Counted from the stretch's first letter, positions 8,377 through 17,666 are shown. The stretch is 64,000 nt of DNA from JACVRW01 sp963850205 (GCA_963850205.1 CAWKKJ010000014.1:251970-315969); one strand, 5' to 3'. The notes: generated by a model not told the origin, from the sequence alone. Numbers and translations are program-made.

Positions 8377-9549
8377 TCAGGCGGCCTGGAGCTCGTCGGC
8401 CAGCCGCTGCGTGTGTGAGCCCGCCGCGAAGTCGGCGAACGACTGGCTCTGGGTGAAGCCCGGCCAGCGGTACTCGGCGCGCCCCTCGGCGGGGAAGTAC
8501 GCGGCGGTGTAGAGCGTCCCGAAGCCTTTGGAGAAGGCCGTGCTGTAGAGCGGCGGCTCGAGGAAGGCCTCCACGAAGCCCTCCCGCGTGATCTCGGGGG
8601 ACCCAAGCAGCTCGAGGACCACCTCCTCGCGCTCGAAGGTCCGGACCGCCTCGGCGTATTCGGGCCAGTCGTCGCGGCGCTGGTGGTTGGTGGCCGCCGG
8701 GACGTCGCGGAAGTCGGGCTCCCGATCGGGGCTCAGGCAGACGGTGACGAAGTCGCCGCCCTTGTCGAGCAAGGTCACGTTCTGGGCGGCGTGCACCGGC
8801 AGCCCGGCGAGGGCCTCGCGCGCCTCGGCCACGCTGGTGCACACCTCGAGCAGGTAGCGGATCACCAGCGGGATCCCGAAGCCGTCCCCGACGGCGCGGC
8901 GGCCGCCGAAGGTCAGCGAGGCGGCCAGGCCGGCGTCGTTCACGCCGTCGAGCAGGCCCCAGAGGCAGTCGCTCATCCCGATCACACGGCGGCCGGTCCA
9001 GGCCGTGCTGTACACGAGCCCCTCGGACCGCGACGCCGGGTAGTCGTAGTTGCGCACCAGCGCCGGGCCGCCCTCGCCGGTCCAGGCGCCCTGCGAGCAG
9101 CCCACCACGAAGCCGGGGGGCCGGTAGAGCGACAGGAAGCGGGCGGCCAGCTCGTCGCCCTCGGTGAGGTCGACCAGGCGCTCGTAGGTCGGCATCAGCT
9201 CTGGCATGTGCGAGCGCAGCATCTTCCGGCAGGTGGCGATGTCGGGCCGGGCCCGCTGGCCCTCCTTGAGGTACCAGGCCCGGTAGGCGGGCCACATCGA
9301 CGTGAACGACTCGCGCCAGCGCTCGCCCGGCTCGAGCTCCTCGATGAACGCGAACGCGATCGACTCGTCCTCGGCGGGAGCCGGGAGGCGGTCGCGGTGG
9401 GCCGGGAGCAGGTCGAGCTCGTGCTTGATGTCGTCCCAGACGGGCTTCCAGTAACGGTCGATCGCCTCGGTGGCGACCTTCGGCAGCCCCAGGGACTTGA
9501 CCCAGTCGGGCAGATCGGACAGCGATGACATCGGAGGAACGGTAGCCAC
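8377..9549 (-). CDS. C45-family peptidase / acyl-CoA:6-APA acyltransferase-like N-terminal nucleophile hydrolase
   Basis: About 390 residues. The diagnostic feature is the GFVVGCSQGAW segment: in this family the Gly-Cys bond is cleaved autocatalytically to expose the Cys nucleophile, followed by PALVRNYDYP as in AAT-like enzymes. A long N-terminal alpha-helical prodomain precedes it. GTG 9549 is used; ATG 9531 (MSSLSDLP) is an alternative, and neither has a strong Shine-Dalgarno. The gene lies 17 bp after an M20 hydrolase and near an amine oxidase, which suggests an amide- or peptide-derived nitrogen pathway. The substrate is unknown. Confidence 0.88.
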   Translation of the reverse strand: MATVPPMSSLSDLPDWVKSLGLPKVATEAIDRYWKPVWDDIKHELDLLPAHRDRLPAPAEDESIAFAFIEELEPGERWRESFTSMWPAYRAWYLKEGQRARPDIATCRKMLRSHMPELMPTYERLVDLTEGDELAARFLSLYRPPGFVVGCSQGAWTGEGGPALVRNYDYPASRSEGLVYSTAWTGRRVIGMSDCLWGLLDGVNDAGLAASLTFGGRRAVGDGFGIPLVIRYLLEVCTSVAEAREALAGLPVHAAQNVTLLDKGGDFVTVCLSPDREPDFRDVPAATNHQRRDDWPEYAEAVRTFEREEVVLELLGSPEITREGFVEAFLEPPLYSTAFSKGFGTLYTAAYFPAEGRAEYRWPGFTQSQSFADFAAGSHTQRLADELQAA

Positions 9550-9566
9550 CGCCTCGGGCTACCCGC

Positions 9567-10827
9567 TCAGCTTGCGCTCAACCCACACCAGTCCGCGATG
9601 AACAGCCCGAGCACCTGCGCGGTCTGCACCATCGAGGGCAGGAACACCCGCTCGTCGACCCCATGCACCCCCTCGGCGTGGGGGCCAAGGCACAGCGCCG
9701 GGCAGTCGCCGTAGAGGGCGAAGGCGCGCGCGTCGGTGGTGGCCGTGGAGCCGAACAGGGCGGGGCGATCGCCGGTGGCCGCCTCGGCGGCGTCGGCCAG
9801 CGCGGCCACCAGCGGCGCGTCGGTAGCGACGGTGTAACCGCGACAGGCGAAGCCGTCGTAGCGCACCTCCACCCCGAATCCCTCCAGCGCCGGGTCCTGC
9901 GCCGCCGCGGCCACCGTCTCCTCGACCCGCCGCTTGAGCTCGTCCACGTCGCCGTCCGGGTACAGGGCCAGGCGAAGATGGGTCACGCTCTCGCCGGCGA
10001 CGGTCGAGGGCCAGTCGCCGCCTCGGATCATGCCCACGTTGAGGTTGATGGGGTGGGGGTAGACGTCGTAGGGCGCCGGCGGATCGACGTTCAGCTCGTC
10101 CTCGAGCTCGCGCAGCGCGCGTATGACCGGGAAGCTGGCCTCGATGGCGTTCTGGCCCTGGGGCGCGTCGCCGGCGTGGGCGGGCCGGCCCGCGACCCGC
10201 ACCGAGAACCAGAGCACGCCCACCTGCGAGTACTGGATCGCGCCGCTGGTGGGCTCGGTGACGATCGCGGCGTCGGCGCTGTGGCCGGCCAGCACGCAGG
10301 AGAGAGCCCCGTTGCCGCTGCACTCCTCCTCGACCACCGACTGCAGCTCCACCAGGGCGTGCGGCGACAGGCCGAGCGCCCGCAGCCCCCCGACGGCACC
10401 GACGATCGCGGCCAGGCCGGCCTTCATGTCGCCCGCCCCCCGGCCGTAGAGCCAGTCACCGTCGCGGCGGGCACCGAACGGCGGGGAGGACCACATCGCC
10501 GCCGGCTCCGGGCTCACCACGTCGATGTGCCCGTTGAGCACCAGCGAGCGTCCGTCGGCCGGCTCTGCCGGCTCCCAGGCCGCCACCACGCTGGCCTTGC
10601 CCTCCACGTCCCAGGAAAATGGCGACGCGCCCGGGTGCCCGCGCAGAGCGTCAGGGTCGAGGGGCACGTCCACCGGCTCCAGGCCGAGCCCGGCGAAGGC
10701 CTCGCGCATGACCGCCTGCCCCGGCGCCTCGTCGCCCGAGCAGCGTGGGCGCCTCCACGAGCCGGACCAGGAGGTCCTCCATCGCGGGCCCCTGGCCGGC
10801 GATCGCCGCCAACACTTCTTCCCTCAC
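9567..10827 (-). CDS. M20-family metallohydrolase (ArgE/DapE/carboxypeptidase-like), apparent frameshift
   Basis: Zinc-dependent amidohydrolase. LNGHIDVVSPEP, YGRGAGDMKAG and VVEEECSGNGA give the metal-binding His, Asp and Glu and the catalytic Glu; a dimerisation domain and a C-terminal HGVDERV segment follow. The main frame begins near 10709. A different upstream frame starts with GTG at 10827, overlaps the amine oxidase stop as GTGA, and encodes an M20-like N-terminus (VREEVLAAIAGQ ... LLVRLVEAPTLLG). Removing one C from the CCC at 10735-10737 fuses them (GDEAPGQAVMREAF). I read it as one gene with a one-base insertion, biological or technical. Confidence 0.87.
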
Positions 10828-12704
10828 TGCGGGGGGACGTCCAGGGCCGGGTTGCGGTCGAAGAAGCCGAAGGGCTTCAGCCAGAAGGACACCGTGTCCA
10901 CGGCCATCACCGGCCATTCCTCGGGGCGGGTCACGTGGTGGATGCCGAAGACGTACCAGAGCACCACGTCGGTGTTCTCGATCGGGCGGTTGGCCGCCGT
11001 CCACGCGGGCAGCCCCGCATCCTCCTCCGCCTGCACCGGGAACTCGCCGCAGGGGTAGCGCTCGTCGCGGTCATAGGGGGTCACCCACAGGTCGTGACCG
11101 ATCGCCTGGGCGCGGCGGTACACCGGCGACGCCGGGTCCATCATCCCCGGCAGGACGCCGCCCGGGACGAGCTTGTAGCCCACCGGCGTGCCCAGCCCGT
11201 TCTCCACCTCGGGGTTCACCACCTTCCAGGAGCGCTGGGTCTCCCAGCGGTAGTCCTGCTTTCCCTCCTCCTCGGTGGTCAGCGGCGTGCTGCGCTGGAC
11301 GATGGCCAGCCCGTCCGGGTTGTCCGGGCCGATCGGAAGCGCCTCGGACTCGGTCATGTGCACGGTGTTCTGCTCGCCGTCGACGTCCAGGTCGAGCCGG
11401 GCCACGATGAAGTGCTGGTGGAAGGGGGCGTAGGTGCGCTCGTCGACCAGCGTCCCGTAGGGCGGCGCCTGGCCCTCGGGGAAGTGCGTGGTGACCATGA
11501 TCCCGGTGGCCCGGACCTCGCACTCGATGTTCCCGTCCTGGTAGAAGCGCCAGTAGACGAGGTACTCGTAGTTGGCCACGGTGGCGTGGAACGACACCAC
11601 CAGGCGCCGGGAGCGGCGCGTCTCGGCGCCGGCGTGGGCGTCGACGTGCTTCCACAGCACGGCGTCGTCCTCCTCGTGGATGCAGATCGCGTTCTTGATG
11701 GTGCGTGGCTCGCCGCGGGTGTTGTGGATCACCGCGTCGAGATAGGTGATCTCGCCCAGGCAGTCGCAGCCCAGCTCCAGCGAGGTGGTCATGAAGCCCA
11801 GGCCCCACTCGCCGATGTCGAACGCGGTCCGCCGCATGTGGTCGGCCGTCGGGTCGCGGTAGGGCACCACCATCTCGGCGAAGGACATGCGGTGCGCGAC
11901 CTTTCGCACCCGGCCGCCGTCCTCGTAGCCCAGGGTGTGGACGATCGCCCCCTCGCGCGGGTTGAAGCCGAGGCGCATCGACCAGCGCTGCCAGCGCAGG
12001 AGGTTGCCTTCGAGGCTGAACGAGACGCCCTCGGGCTGGCGGACCTCCAGGGGCTTGAGGTCCTCGCGCTGCCGCATCCCGGGCACGAGCGCGGGCACGT
12101 ACTCGCCCATCGTCTCGGGGCGGTCGCCGACGTCGAGTTCCTCGATGTCCAGCAGCTCGAGCGTGTTGACGTCCACGACGAAGGTCAGCCCGCTCACCGG
12201 GTGGGCGTAGGGGTTGGAGTCCTCGGAGTCGCGGATCCAGACGTCGGTCCAGCCGACCCGCCGCCCCCGGTACCGCTCGGGAATCAGGTGGGCGCCGTAG
12301 GCCCAGGTGTCCAGCAGCACGAGGTCGATGTCCTCGAGCCCGTTGCGGCGCAGCGCCTCGATCACCCGCGGGTCCTTGCGCAGCGCCTCGTCGATGTCGT
12401 GGAACTCGTCCTCGGTGAAGTTGGCCTGCTCGCCCGGCCGGTGGTCCCACGCCGCCACCCGGTCCTCGTCCAGCGAGACGATCGCCTTGTAGGTCTGGCC
12501 GTCGGCGCGGTTCCAGCAGGTCACGGCGGCCTCGCGCGCGATCGGACCGCCCGCCGCGAGCTCCGCCTTGTCCGGCTCGCGCAGCTCGATGATGCCGAAG
12601 CGCCAGCCGGCGTCCACGCCCTGCTCGCGTCCCAGGATCTCGGCGGCCTGCCTGATCTCGCCCTCGGAGAGCGGGTCGAGCGGATGAGCGGTCACGGCGC
12701 GCAT
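10824..12704 (-). CDS. Copper amine oxidase (primary amine:oxygen oxidoreductase, TPQ cofactor)
   Basis: Oxidatively deaminates a primary amine to aldehyde, ammonia and H2O2. About 626 residues from ATG 12704. The TPQ-forming tyrosine lies in ANYEYLVYW (consensus N-Y-D/E-Y), the copper-binding pair in FHQHFIVARLDLDVDG, and the third copper histidine region in GIHHVTRPEEWPVM. The likely catalytic Asp is in LLDTWAYG. No signal peptide is visible, so it is probably cytoplasmic, as in Arthrobacter-type enzymes. The open frame continues upstream of 12704, but that part overlaps the divergent gene and is not family-like. It is the first gene of a reverse operon with the M20 and C45 hydrolases. Confidence 0.95.
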   Translation of the reverse strand: MRAVTAHPLDPLSEGEIRQAAEILGREQGVDAGWRFGIIELREPDKAELAAGGPIAREAAVTCWNRADGQTYKAIVSLDEDRVAAWDHRPGEQANFTEDEFHDIDEALRKDPRVIEALRRNGLEDIDLVLLDTWAYGAHLIPERYRGRRVGWTDVWIRDSEDSNPYAHPVSGLTFVVDVNTLELLDIEELDVGDRPETMGEYVPALVPGMRQREDLKPLEVRQPEGVSFSLEGNLLRWQRWSMRLGFNPREGAIVHTLGYEDGGRVRKVAHRMSFAEMVVPYRDPTADHMRRTAFDIGEWGLGFMTTSLELGCDCLGEITYLDAVIHNTRGEPRTIKNAICIHEEDDAVLWKHVDAHAGAETRRSRRLVVSFHATVANYEYLVYWRFYQDGNIECEVRATGIMVTTHFPEGQAPPYGTLVDERTYAPFHQHFIVARLDLDVDGEQNTVHMTESEALPIGPDNPDGLAIVQRSTPLTTEEEGKQDYRWETQRSWKVVNPEVENGLGTPVGYKLVPGGVLPGMMDPASPVYRRAQAIGHDLWVTPYDRDERYPCGEFPVQAEEDAGLPAWTAANRPIENTDVVLWYVFGIHHVTRPEEWPVMAVDTVSFWLKPFGFFDRNPALDVPPQ

Positions 12705-12727
12705 CGTATGTCGAGGCGGGCAGCACT

Positions 12728-12733
12728 TACAAT
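12728..12733 (+). promoter_or_regulatory. Candidate -10 box of a leaderless promoter
   Basis: TACAAT lies 8 bp before ATG 12742, so transcription would start at or next to the start codon. The whole gap between the divergent amine oxidase and ATP-grasp genes is only 37 bp. Confidence 0.45.
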
Positions 12734-12741
12734 CGCGCGCC

Positions 12742-14208
12742 ATGGGCTCGTCGGGCACGACGCTTCGGGGCATCTCGGAGATCCGCGGCTTCTTTCGCAC
12801 CAACCCCACGCCGGTGTACTTCATCTCGCCCACGGCCTTCAACCTGCTCGGGATCGACCGCTGGGTGGCGAACTTCTTCTTCGTCAACTACTTCGACTCG
12901 TTCGAGGGCAGCCACCCGCGGGTCTTCGTTCCCCGCGAGGAGCCGCACGACGACTTCGGGTCGATCGAGGACGTGTGCAACTACCTGCTGGCCCACCCGC
13001 ACGTGCACGAGCTGGTGAACGGCAAGGGCCCGGGCGGCAAGGCGGTGTTCGTGTTCTTCGACGAGGAGACCGAGTCGCTGGCGGCCGAGGCCGGCCTGGA
13101 GATCGCCCTCCCCTCCGCCGAGCTGCGACACCGGCTCGACTCGAAGATCGTGACCACCCGGCTGGCCGACGACGCGGGCGTGCCCAGCGTGCCGAACGTG
13201 CTCGGCCGGGCGGAGAGCTACGAGGAGCTGCTCGCGCTCGCCCGGGAGGCCCAGCTGGGCGACGACCTGGTGGTGCAGACCCCTTACGGCGACTCCGGCA
13301 AGACCACCTTCTTCGTGAGCTCGGAGGGCGACTGGGACAAGAACGCGGCCGACATGCGCGACCAGGAGCTCAAGGTCATGCGCCGGATCGACCCGCGCGC
13401 CGTGGCGGTCGAGGCCTGCCTCACCCGCCACGGCACCGTGGTCGGCCCGCTGATGACCGACCTGACCGGCTACCCGGAGCTCACGCCCTACCGGGGCGGC
13501 TGGTGTGGCAACGACATCTTCCCCGAAGCGCTGGCCCCCGAGCATCGCGAGCGCGCCCGCGAGTTGACCCGCAAGCTGGGCGACCGCCTGGCCCAGGAGG
13601 GCTACCGGGGCCTGCTGGAGGTCGACTATCTCGTCGATGCCGCCAGCGGCGAGCTGTACCTCGGCGAGCTCAACCCCCGGGTCAGCGGCATCAGCTCGAT
13701 GACCAACGTGAGCGCCGGCGCCTACGCGGACATGCCGCTGTTCCTGTTCCACCTGCTCGAGTACATGGACGTCGACTACGAGATCGACGTCGAGGACGTG
13801 AACCGGCGCTGGGCCGGGCAGGAGGCCAGCGACGCCTGGAGCCAGCTGGTGCTCAAGCAGCCGGAGGACCGGGTCGACCTGCTGACGGCCGCCCCGAAGA
13901 CCGGCATCTGGAAGCTCGACCCGAAGGCCGGCCTGGCCTTCAGCCGCTGGGGCAACGACTGGCACAGCCTGTACGACGAGACCGAGGGCTTCTACCTGCG
14001 CGTGCTCGCGCCCGGCGACTACCGCTACAAGGGCGCCGACCTCGGCATCCTCGTCGCCCGCTGCCGCATGCAGACCGACGACAACGAGCTGACCGACCAC
14101 TGCCGGAGCTGGATCGACGGCATCCGCTCGCAGTTCGCCGGCGCGAGCCTGGAGGAGGCCGCCGGCCCGCCGCCGAGGCACGACGCGCCGGCGTTCAAGA
14201 TGGGCTGA
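12742..14208 (+). CDS. ATP-grasp domain ligase of unknown specificity
   Basis: About 488 residues. The region from about residue 130 is an ATP-grasp fold: LRHRLDSKIVTTRLADDAGVP, a lysine/glycine loop TPYGDSGKTTFF, and a metal-binding C-terminal segment (GLLEVDYLVDAASGELYLGELNPRVSGISS) with the expected acidic and Asn residues. Such enzymes form acyl-phosphates and join them to amines, thiols or carbonate. It is translationally linked to the ureohydrolase gene downstream (TGATG) and divergent from the copper amine oxidase, so an amine-related substrate is plausible. I do not recognise a named subfamily. Confidence 0.82.
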   Translation: MGSSGTTLRGISEIRGFFRTNPTPVYFISPTAFNLLGIDRWVANFFFVNYFDSFEGSHPRVFVPREEPHDDFGSIEDVCNYLLAHPHVHELVNGKGPGGKAVFVFFDEETESLAAEAGLEIALPSAELRHRLDSKIVTTRLADDAGVPSVPNVLGRAESYEELLALAREAQLGDDLVVQTPYGDSGKTTFFVSSEGDWDKNAADMRDQELKVMRRIDPRAVAVEACLTRHGTVVGPLMTDLTGYPELTPYRGGWCGNDIFPEALAPEHRERARELTRKLGDRLAQEGYRGLLEVDYLVDAASGELYLGELNPRVSGISSMTNVSAGAYADMPLFLFHLLEYMDVDYEIDVEDVNRRWAGQEASDAWSQLVLKQPEDRVDLLTAAPKTGIWKLDPKAGLAFSRWGNDWHSLYDETEGFYLRVLAPGDYRYKGADLGILVARCRMQTDDNELTDHCRSWIDGIRSQFAGASLEEAAGPPPRHDAPAFKMG

Positions 14209-15215
14209 TGATCGATCCGCTCAACCGCTGGTCGGAGATCGGGGAGAAGCCCGACTACGCGGGCCTGGTGACCTTCGCGGGCAGCCCCTACACCGAGGAC
14301 GCGAGCGAGCTTCAAAACGCCGACGTGGCCATCGTGGGAGCCCCGATGGACGACCTCGTGTCCGACCGGCCCGGCACCTGCTTCGCCCCGCGGGCCATCC
14401 GGGCCGCCAGCTGCCCGCCGGGCCCGCATCTCGAGGTGGGCGTGGACGCGTTCGAGGAGCTGAGGGTGGTGGACTTCGGCGACGCCGCCGTGGTGCCTAC
14501 CGACGCTCGCCGTACGCACGCTGCGATCGAAGCCCTCATCGGCGAGGTGCTCGCCGCCGGGACGGTCCCGTTCACCCTCGGCGGCGACCACTCGATCACC
14601 GAGCCCTGCGCCCGCGCCTGCGCCGCGGTCCACGGGCCGGTGGGGATGGTCCACTTCGACACGCACACCGACACGGCGGAGGAGGTGTTCGGGGCCACCC
14701 TCTCGCACGGAACCTTCATGCGGCACCTGGTGGACGACGGCCAGGTGGACGGCAGCCGCTACGCGCAGATCGGCCTGCGCGGCTACTGGCCGGGGGAGGA
14801 CACCTTCGCCTGGCAGGCTGAGCACGGGATCACCAGCCTGTTCATGCACGACGTCCGCGACCACGGCATCAAGGAGGTCGTGGCCCGAGCGGTGGAGGCG
14901 GTGGGGGAGGGTCCCGCCTACCTGACCGTGGACATCGACGTGCTCGACCCCGCCTTCGTGCCCGGCACCGGCACCCCGGAGCCGGGCGGCCTGGCCACCG
15001 CGGACCTGCTCTGGGCGGTGCGCGAGGTGGCCTCGCGCATCGACCTGGTGGGTGCCGACCTGGTCGAGGTGATCCCCACCCAGGTGGGCACCGCCGACTA
15101 CTCCGCCCTGGTGGGCGACCGGATCGTGCGCGAGATCCTCACGGGGGTCGCGCTCGGCCGCCGCGGCGGCGGCGACAGGGCCGGCGCGGCCGGCGGGCGG
15201 GCGCCGGCGCCCTGA
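14208..15215 (+). CDS. Agmatinase/arginase-family ureohydrolase
   Basis: About 335 residues of the binuclear-manganese ureohydrolase family. Metal-ligand motifs are present: GGDHSIT, HFDTHTDT (in place of the usual DAHxD) and DIDVLDPAFVPGTGTPEPGG. The enzyme would hydrolyse a guanidino or formimino group to urea or formamide. ATG 14208 overlaps the upstream stop by one base. The start is set by this overlap; the open frame upstream is only antisense of other genes. The C-terminus has a Gly/Arg/Ala tail overlapping the next gene. Agmatinase, guanidinobutyrase and formimidoylglutamase cannot be separated here. Confidence 0.9.
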   Translation: MIDPLNRWSEIGEKPDYAGLVTFAGSPYTEDASELQNADVAIVGAPMDDLVSDRPGTCFAPRAIRAASCPPGPHLEVGVDAFEELRVVDFGDAAVVPTDARRTHAAIEALIGEVLAAGTVPFTLGGDHSITEPCARACAAVHGPVGMVHFDTHTDTAEEVFGATLSHGTFMRHLVDDGQVDGSRYAQIGLRGYWPGEDTFAWQAEHGITSLFMHDVRDHGIKEVVARAVEAVGEGPAYLTVDIDVLDPAFVPGTGTPEPGGLATADLLWAVREVASRIDLVGADLVEVIPTQVGTADYSALVGDRIVREILTGVALGRRGGGDRAGAAGGRAPAP

Positions 15216-16687
15216 GCCGGCCGGTCCAGAGCACCCGCCGCGGCTTCCTGGCGCTGGGGGGCGCGTCGCTCGGCGCGCTGGCCGGCTGCGATCTCAACCC
15301 CGGCTCGCGGCGGGGAGCGGGCGCCGGCCGGGCCGACCGCCCGAACGTGGTGCTGGTGATCGTCGACACCCTCCGTGCCGATCACGTCTTCGGCCCCCGG
15401 GCCAAGACCCCGAACATCGATGCGCTCGCGGGCGAAGGGCTGCGCTTCACCCGCTTCTATCCCGAGGCCATGCCCACCGTGCCGGCGCGCCGGTCGATCC
15501 TGAGCGGCCGCCGGGTCTTCCCGTTCCGTGGCTGGCACCGCTACCGGGGCCTGCTTCCCGAGCCGGGCTGGGCGCCGCTCGACGACGTGGGGGCCGCCTT
15601 CACGAGCGTGCTGCGCAGGGCGGGCTACTGGACGGCGTACGCCACCGACAACACCTCGCTCGCCTTCGCGCCGCCCTACGAGGAGTTCCGCAGGAGCTTC
15701 CACCGCTTCGTCAAGCGCGGGGGACAGATAGGCGGGCGGGCCACGGGCGTCTCCGAAGCCGAGCTGCGCCACTGGCTGCCGCCGGCGCTCGACGACCCCG
15801 ACACGCGCGACCGCGTGCTGCGCTACCTGGCCAACGGCCGCTACGCCCAGGACGAGACGCGTTCGTTCGCGGCCCGGGTGTTCCGCGACGGGGCGTCGCT
15901 GCTCGAGGCGGCGTCGCGGCGCCGGCCCTTCGCGCTGGTGGTCGACACCTTCGAGCCGCACGAGCCCTGGACGCCGCCCCGGCGCTACGTGGACATGTAC
16001 GGCGACCCGGACTACCGCGGGCCCGAGCCGGCCAAGCCCTACTACGCCCGCCTGAGCAACTACCTCACGGGCACGGACCTCGAGGTGCTCCCCGCCCGGA
16101 TGCGGGCGCTGTACGCGGCCGAGGTGACGATGACCGATCGCTGGCTGGGGGTGTTCCTCGACCGTCTCTTCGACCTGCGGCTCGAGCGCGACACCGTGGT
16201 GATGCTGGTGTCCGATCACGGCTACTACGTCGGCGATCACGGCCTGTCGGGAAAGAGCTCCACCTACCTCCACCCCGAGCTGATTCACGTTCCGCTGATC
16301 GTGGTCGATCCCGAGCGGCGCCGGGCCGGCCAGAGCAGCCCCTACTTCGCCTCCACCCACGACGTCGGCCCGACGCTGTTGTCGATGGCGGGCGTCCGGG
16401 CGCCGGAGGCGATGGAGGGCGTCGACCTGTCGGCGCTGTTCGCCGGGCGGCAGCCGCCGGCCCGCGACTACGCCTGGGGCGGGTACGGCGACAGCTACTT
16501 CGTGCGCGACGACCGCTGGGCGCTCTTCGGCGCGAACCCGGGCGGCGGGCTGAACCTCTACGACAGGCCGAGCGACCCCCGTGAGACACAGAACGTGGCC
16601 GGAACCCGGCCGGAGCAGGCGGCGCGGCTCGCGCGCCTTGTACGCCGCCGCGCGGGCGGGCGGCTGCCGTCCTACCCCGAGGCCTGA
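15212..16687 (+). CDS. Tat-exported sulfatase-fold hydrolase with Thr at the catalytic position
   Basis: Alkaline phosphatase/sulfatase superfamily, about 491 residues. Starting at CTG 15212 (overlapping the previous TGA as CTGA) adds a twin-arginine signal STRRGFLALGG and a lipobox-like LAGC, so the protein is probably an exported lipoprotein. PNVVLVIVDTLRADHV and MLVSDHGYYVGDHG are metal-binding motifs. The sulfatase signature reads TVPARRSILSGRR, with Thr where sulfatases have the Cys/Ser converted to formylglycine. A Thr nucleophile is typical of phosphodiesterase and phosphotransferase relatives, so sulfatase activity is doubtful. No ATG or GTG upstream supports the signal peptide, so the rare CTG start is tentative. 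Confidence 0.83.
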   Translation: MSRPVQSTRRGFLALGGASLGALAGCDLNPGSRRGAGAGRADRPNVVLVIVDTLRADHVFGPRAKTPNIDALAGEGLRFTRFYPEAMPTVPARRSILSGRRVFPFRGWHRYRGLLPEPGWAPLDDVGAAFTSVLRRAGYWTAYATDNTSLAFAPPYEEFRRSFHRFVKRGGQIGGRATGVSEAELRHWLPPALDDPDTRDRVLRYLANGRYAQDETRSFAARVFRDGASLLEAASRRRPFALVVDTFEPHEPWTPPRRYVDMYGDPDYRGPEPAKPYYARLSNYLTGTDLEVLPARMRALYAAEVTMTDRWLGVFLDRLFDLRLERDTVVMLVSDHGYYVGDHGLSGKSSTYLHPELIHVPLIVVDPERRRAGQSSPYFASTHDVGPTLLSMAGVRAPEAMEGVDLSALFAGRQPPARDYAWGGYGDSYFVRDDRWALFGANPGGGLNLYDRPSDPRETQNVAGTRPEQAARLARLVRRRAGGRLPSYPEA

Positions 16688-17631
16688 CCGAACTCCAGCC
16701 GCGTCCCCACGCTGTTCGGTATGAACGCATCGGGCAGGCGGGCCGCCAGCGCGTGGATCGCCCGCCAGCCCGTGCAGTGCGTCGGCACCAGATGGTCCGG
16801 GGCGAAGCCGGCCAGCGCGTCGCAGGTGGGTCCGATGATCGGCTCGAAGGCCGGCCCGCTGAGATGGAAGCCGCCCACCACGGCGTGAAGCCGGTCGATG
16901 CCGGTGAGCCGGCGCACGTAGCCCAGGATGTTGACGATGCCCGAGTGGCCGCAGCCGGTGAGCACGAACAGACCCGCGCCGCGCACGTTGGCCACCAGCG
17001 CCTGGTCGTCGAGGATCAGCGGGTCGGGCCGCCAGGCGCCGTCGCGGTGGGCCTCGTGGCGAGGAAGGCCCTTCTCGAACCCGCTGGTGCGATCCACCTC
17101 CCCGGTCACCAGCAGCGAGCCGTCGAGCAGGAACGAGGGCTGCCGTTCCTCCACGATCTCAAAGCCGGCGCCCTCGAGGGCGCCGCGGCTGGGGGAGGGC
17201 AGCTCCAGCGGATCCCTGCCCGGGAGCGCGACCCGCCGGCGCGACCAGAACTCCGGGTGGATCAGCACCGGGACGTTGGGCCGCCCGAGCTCGGCCACCA
17301 GGCCCTCCATGCCGGTCACGTGGTCCCAGTGACCGTGGCTGAGCACGATGAGGTCGACGTCCCCGGCCGGCAGGTCGAGGCGCCGCATGTTCTCCACCAT
17401 CCCGTCGCGGGAGATGCCGGTGTCGAAGAGCACCCGCGTCTCGCGGCCGCCCTTGCTGATCGTCACCAGCGCGGAGAAGCCGTGCTCGGCCCGCAGCGCG
17501 TCTCCGGCCAGGGACCCAGCCAGCGCCGGGCGGCGTGCGGGCCCCTCGTCCTGCAGCAGCAGGTCGGTCACGTTGTCGACCAGCGTGGTGACCGTCAACG
17601 AGTCGACGGGCTCGAGCGGGATGGCCTCCAT
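16672..17631 (-). CDS. Metallo-beta-lactamase-fold hydrolase
   Basis: About 319 residues. The zinc motif LSHGHWDHVTG (HxHxDH) is clear, with further ligands in LTGCGHSGIVN and VPTHCTGWRA. An inserted region and the overall pattern resemble the MJ0301 branch often annotated as a dihydropterin-ribofuranosyl aminobenzene phosphate synthase homologue. The biochemical role is unknown. It converges on the sulfatase-fold gene with a 16-bp overlap. A GAGAGGA ribosome-binding site precedes ATG 17631. Confidence 0.9.
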   Translation of the reverse strand: MEAIPLEPVDSLTVTTLVDNVTDLLLQDEGPARRPALAGSLAGDALRAEHGFSALVTISKGGRETRVLFDTGISRDGMVENMRRLDLPAGDVDLIVLSHGHWDHVTGMEGLVAELGRPNVPVLIHPEFWSRRRVALPGRDPLELPSPSRGALEGAGFEIVEERQPSFLLDGSLLVTGEVDRTSGFEKGLPRHEAHRDGAWRPDPLILDDQALVANVRGAGLFVLTGCGHSGIVNILGYVRRLTGIDRLHAVVGGFHLSGPAFEPIIGPTCDALAGFAPDHLVPTHCTGWRAIHALAARLPDAFIPNSVGTRLEFGQASG

Positions 17632-17666
17632 GGCGTCCTCTCAACGGTACGCCGATCCTGCTTCGG

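Noticed and set aside
12705..12887. Longer amine oxidase N-terminus
   Set aside because: The extension overlaps the divergent ATP-grasp coding sequence and does not resemble the family.
9663..14207. Forward open frame of over 1500 codons running into the ureohydrolase
   Set aside because: It lies opposite the M20 and amine oxidase genes and out of frame with the ATP-grasp gene; its Arg/His/Gly-rich translation is typical of GC-rich shadow frames.
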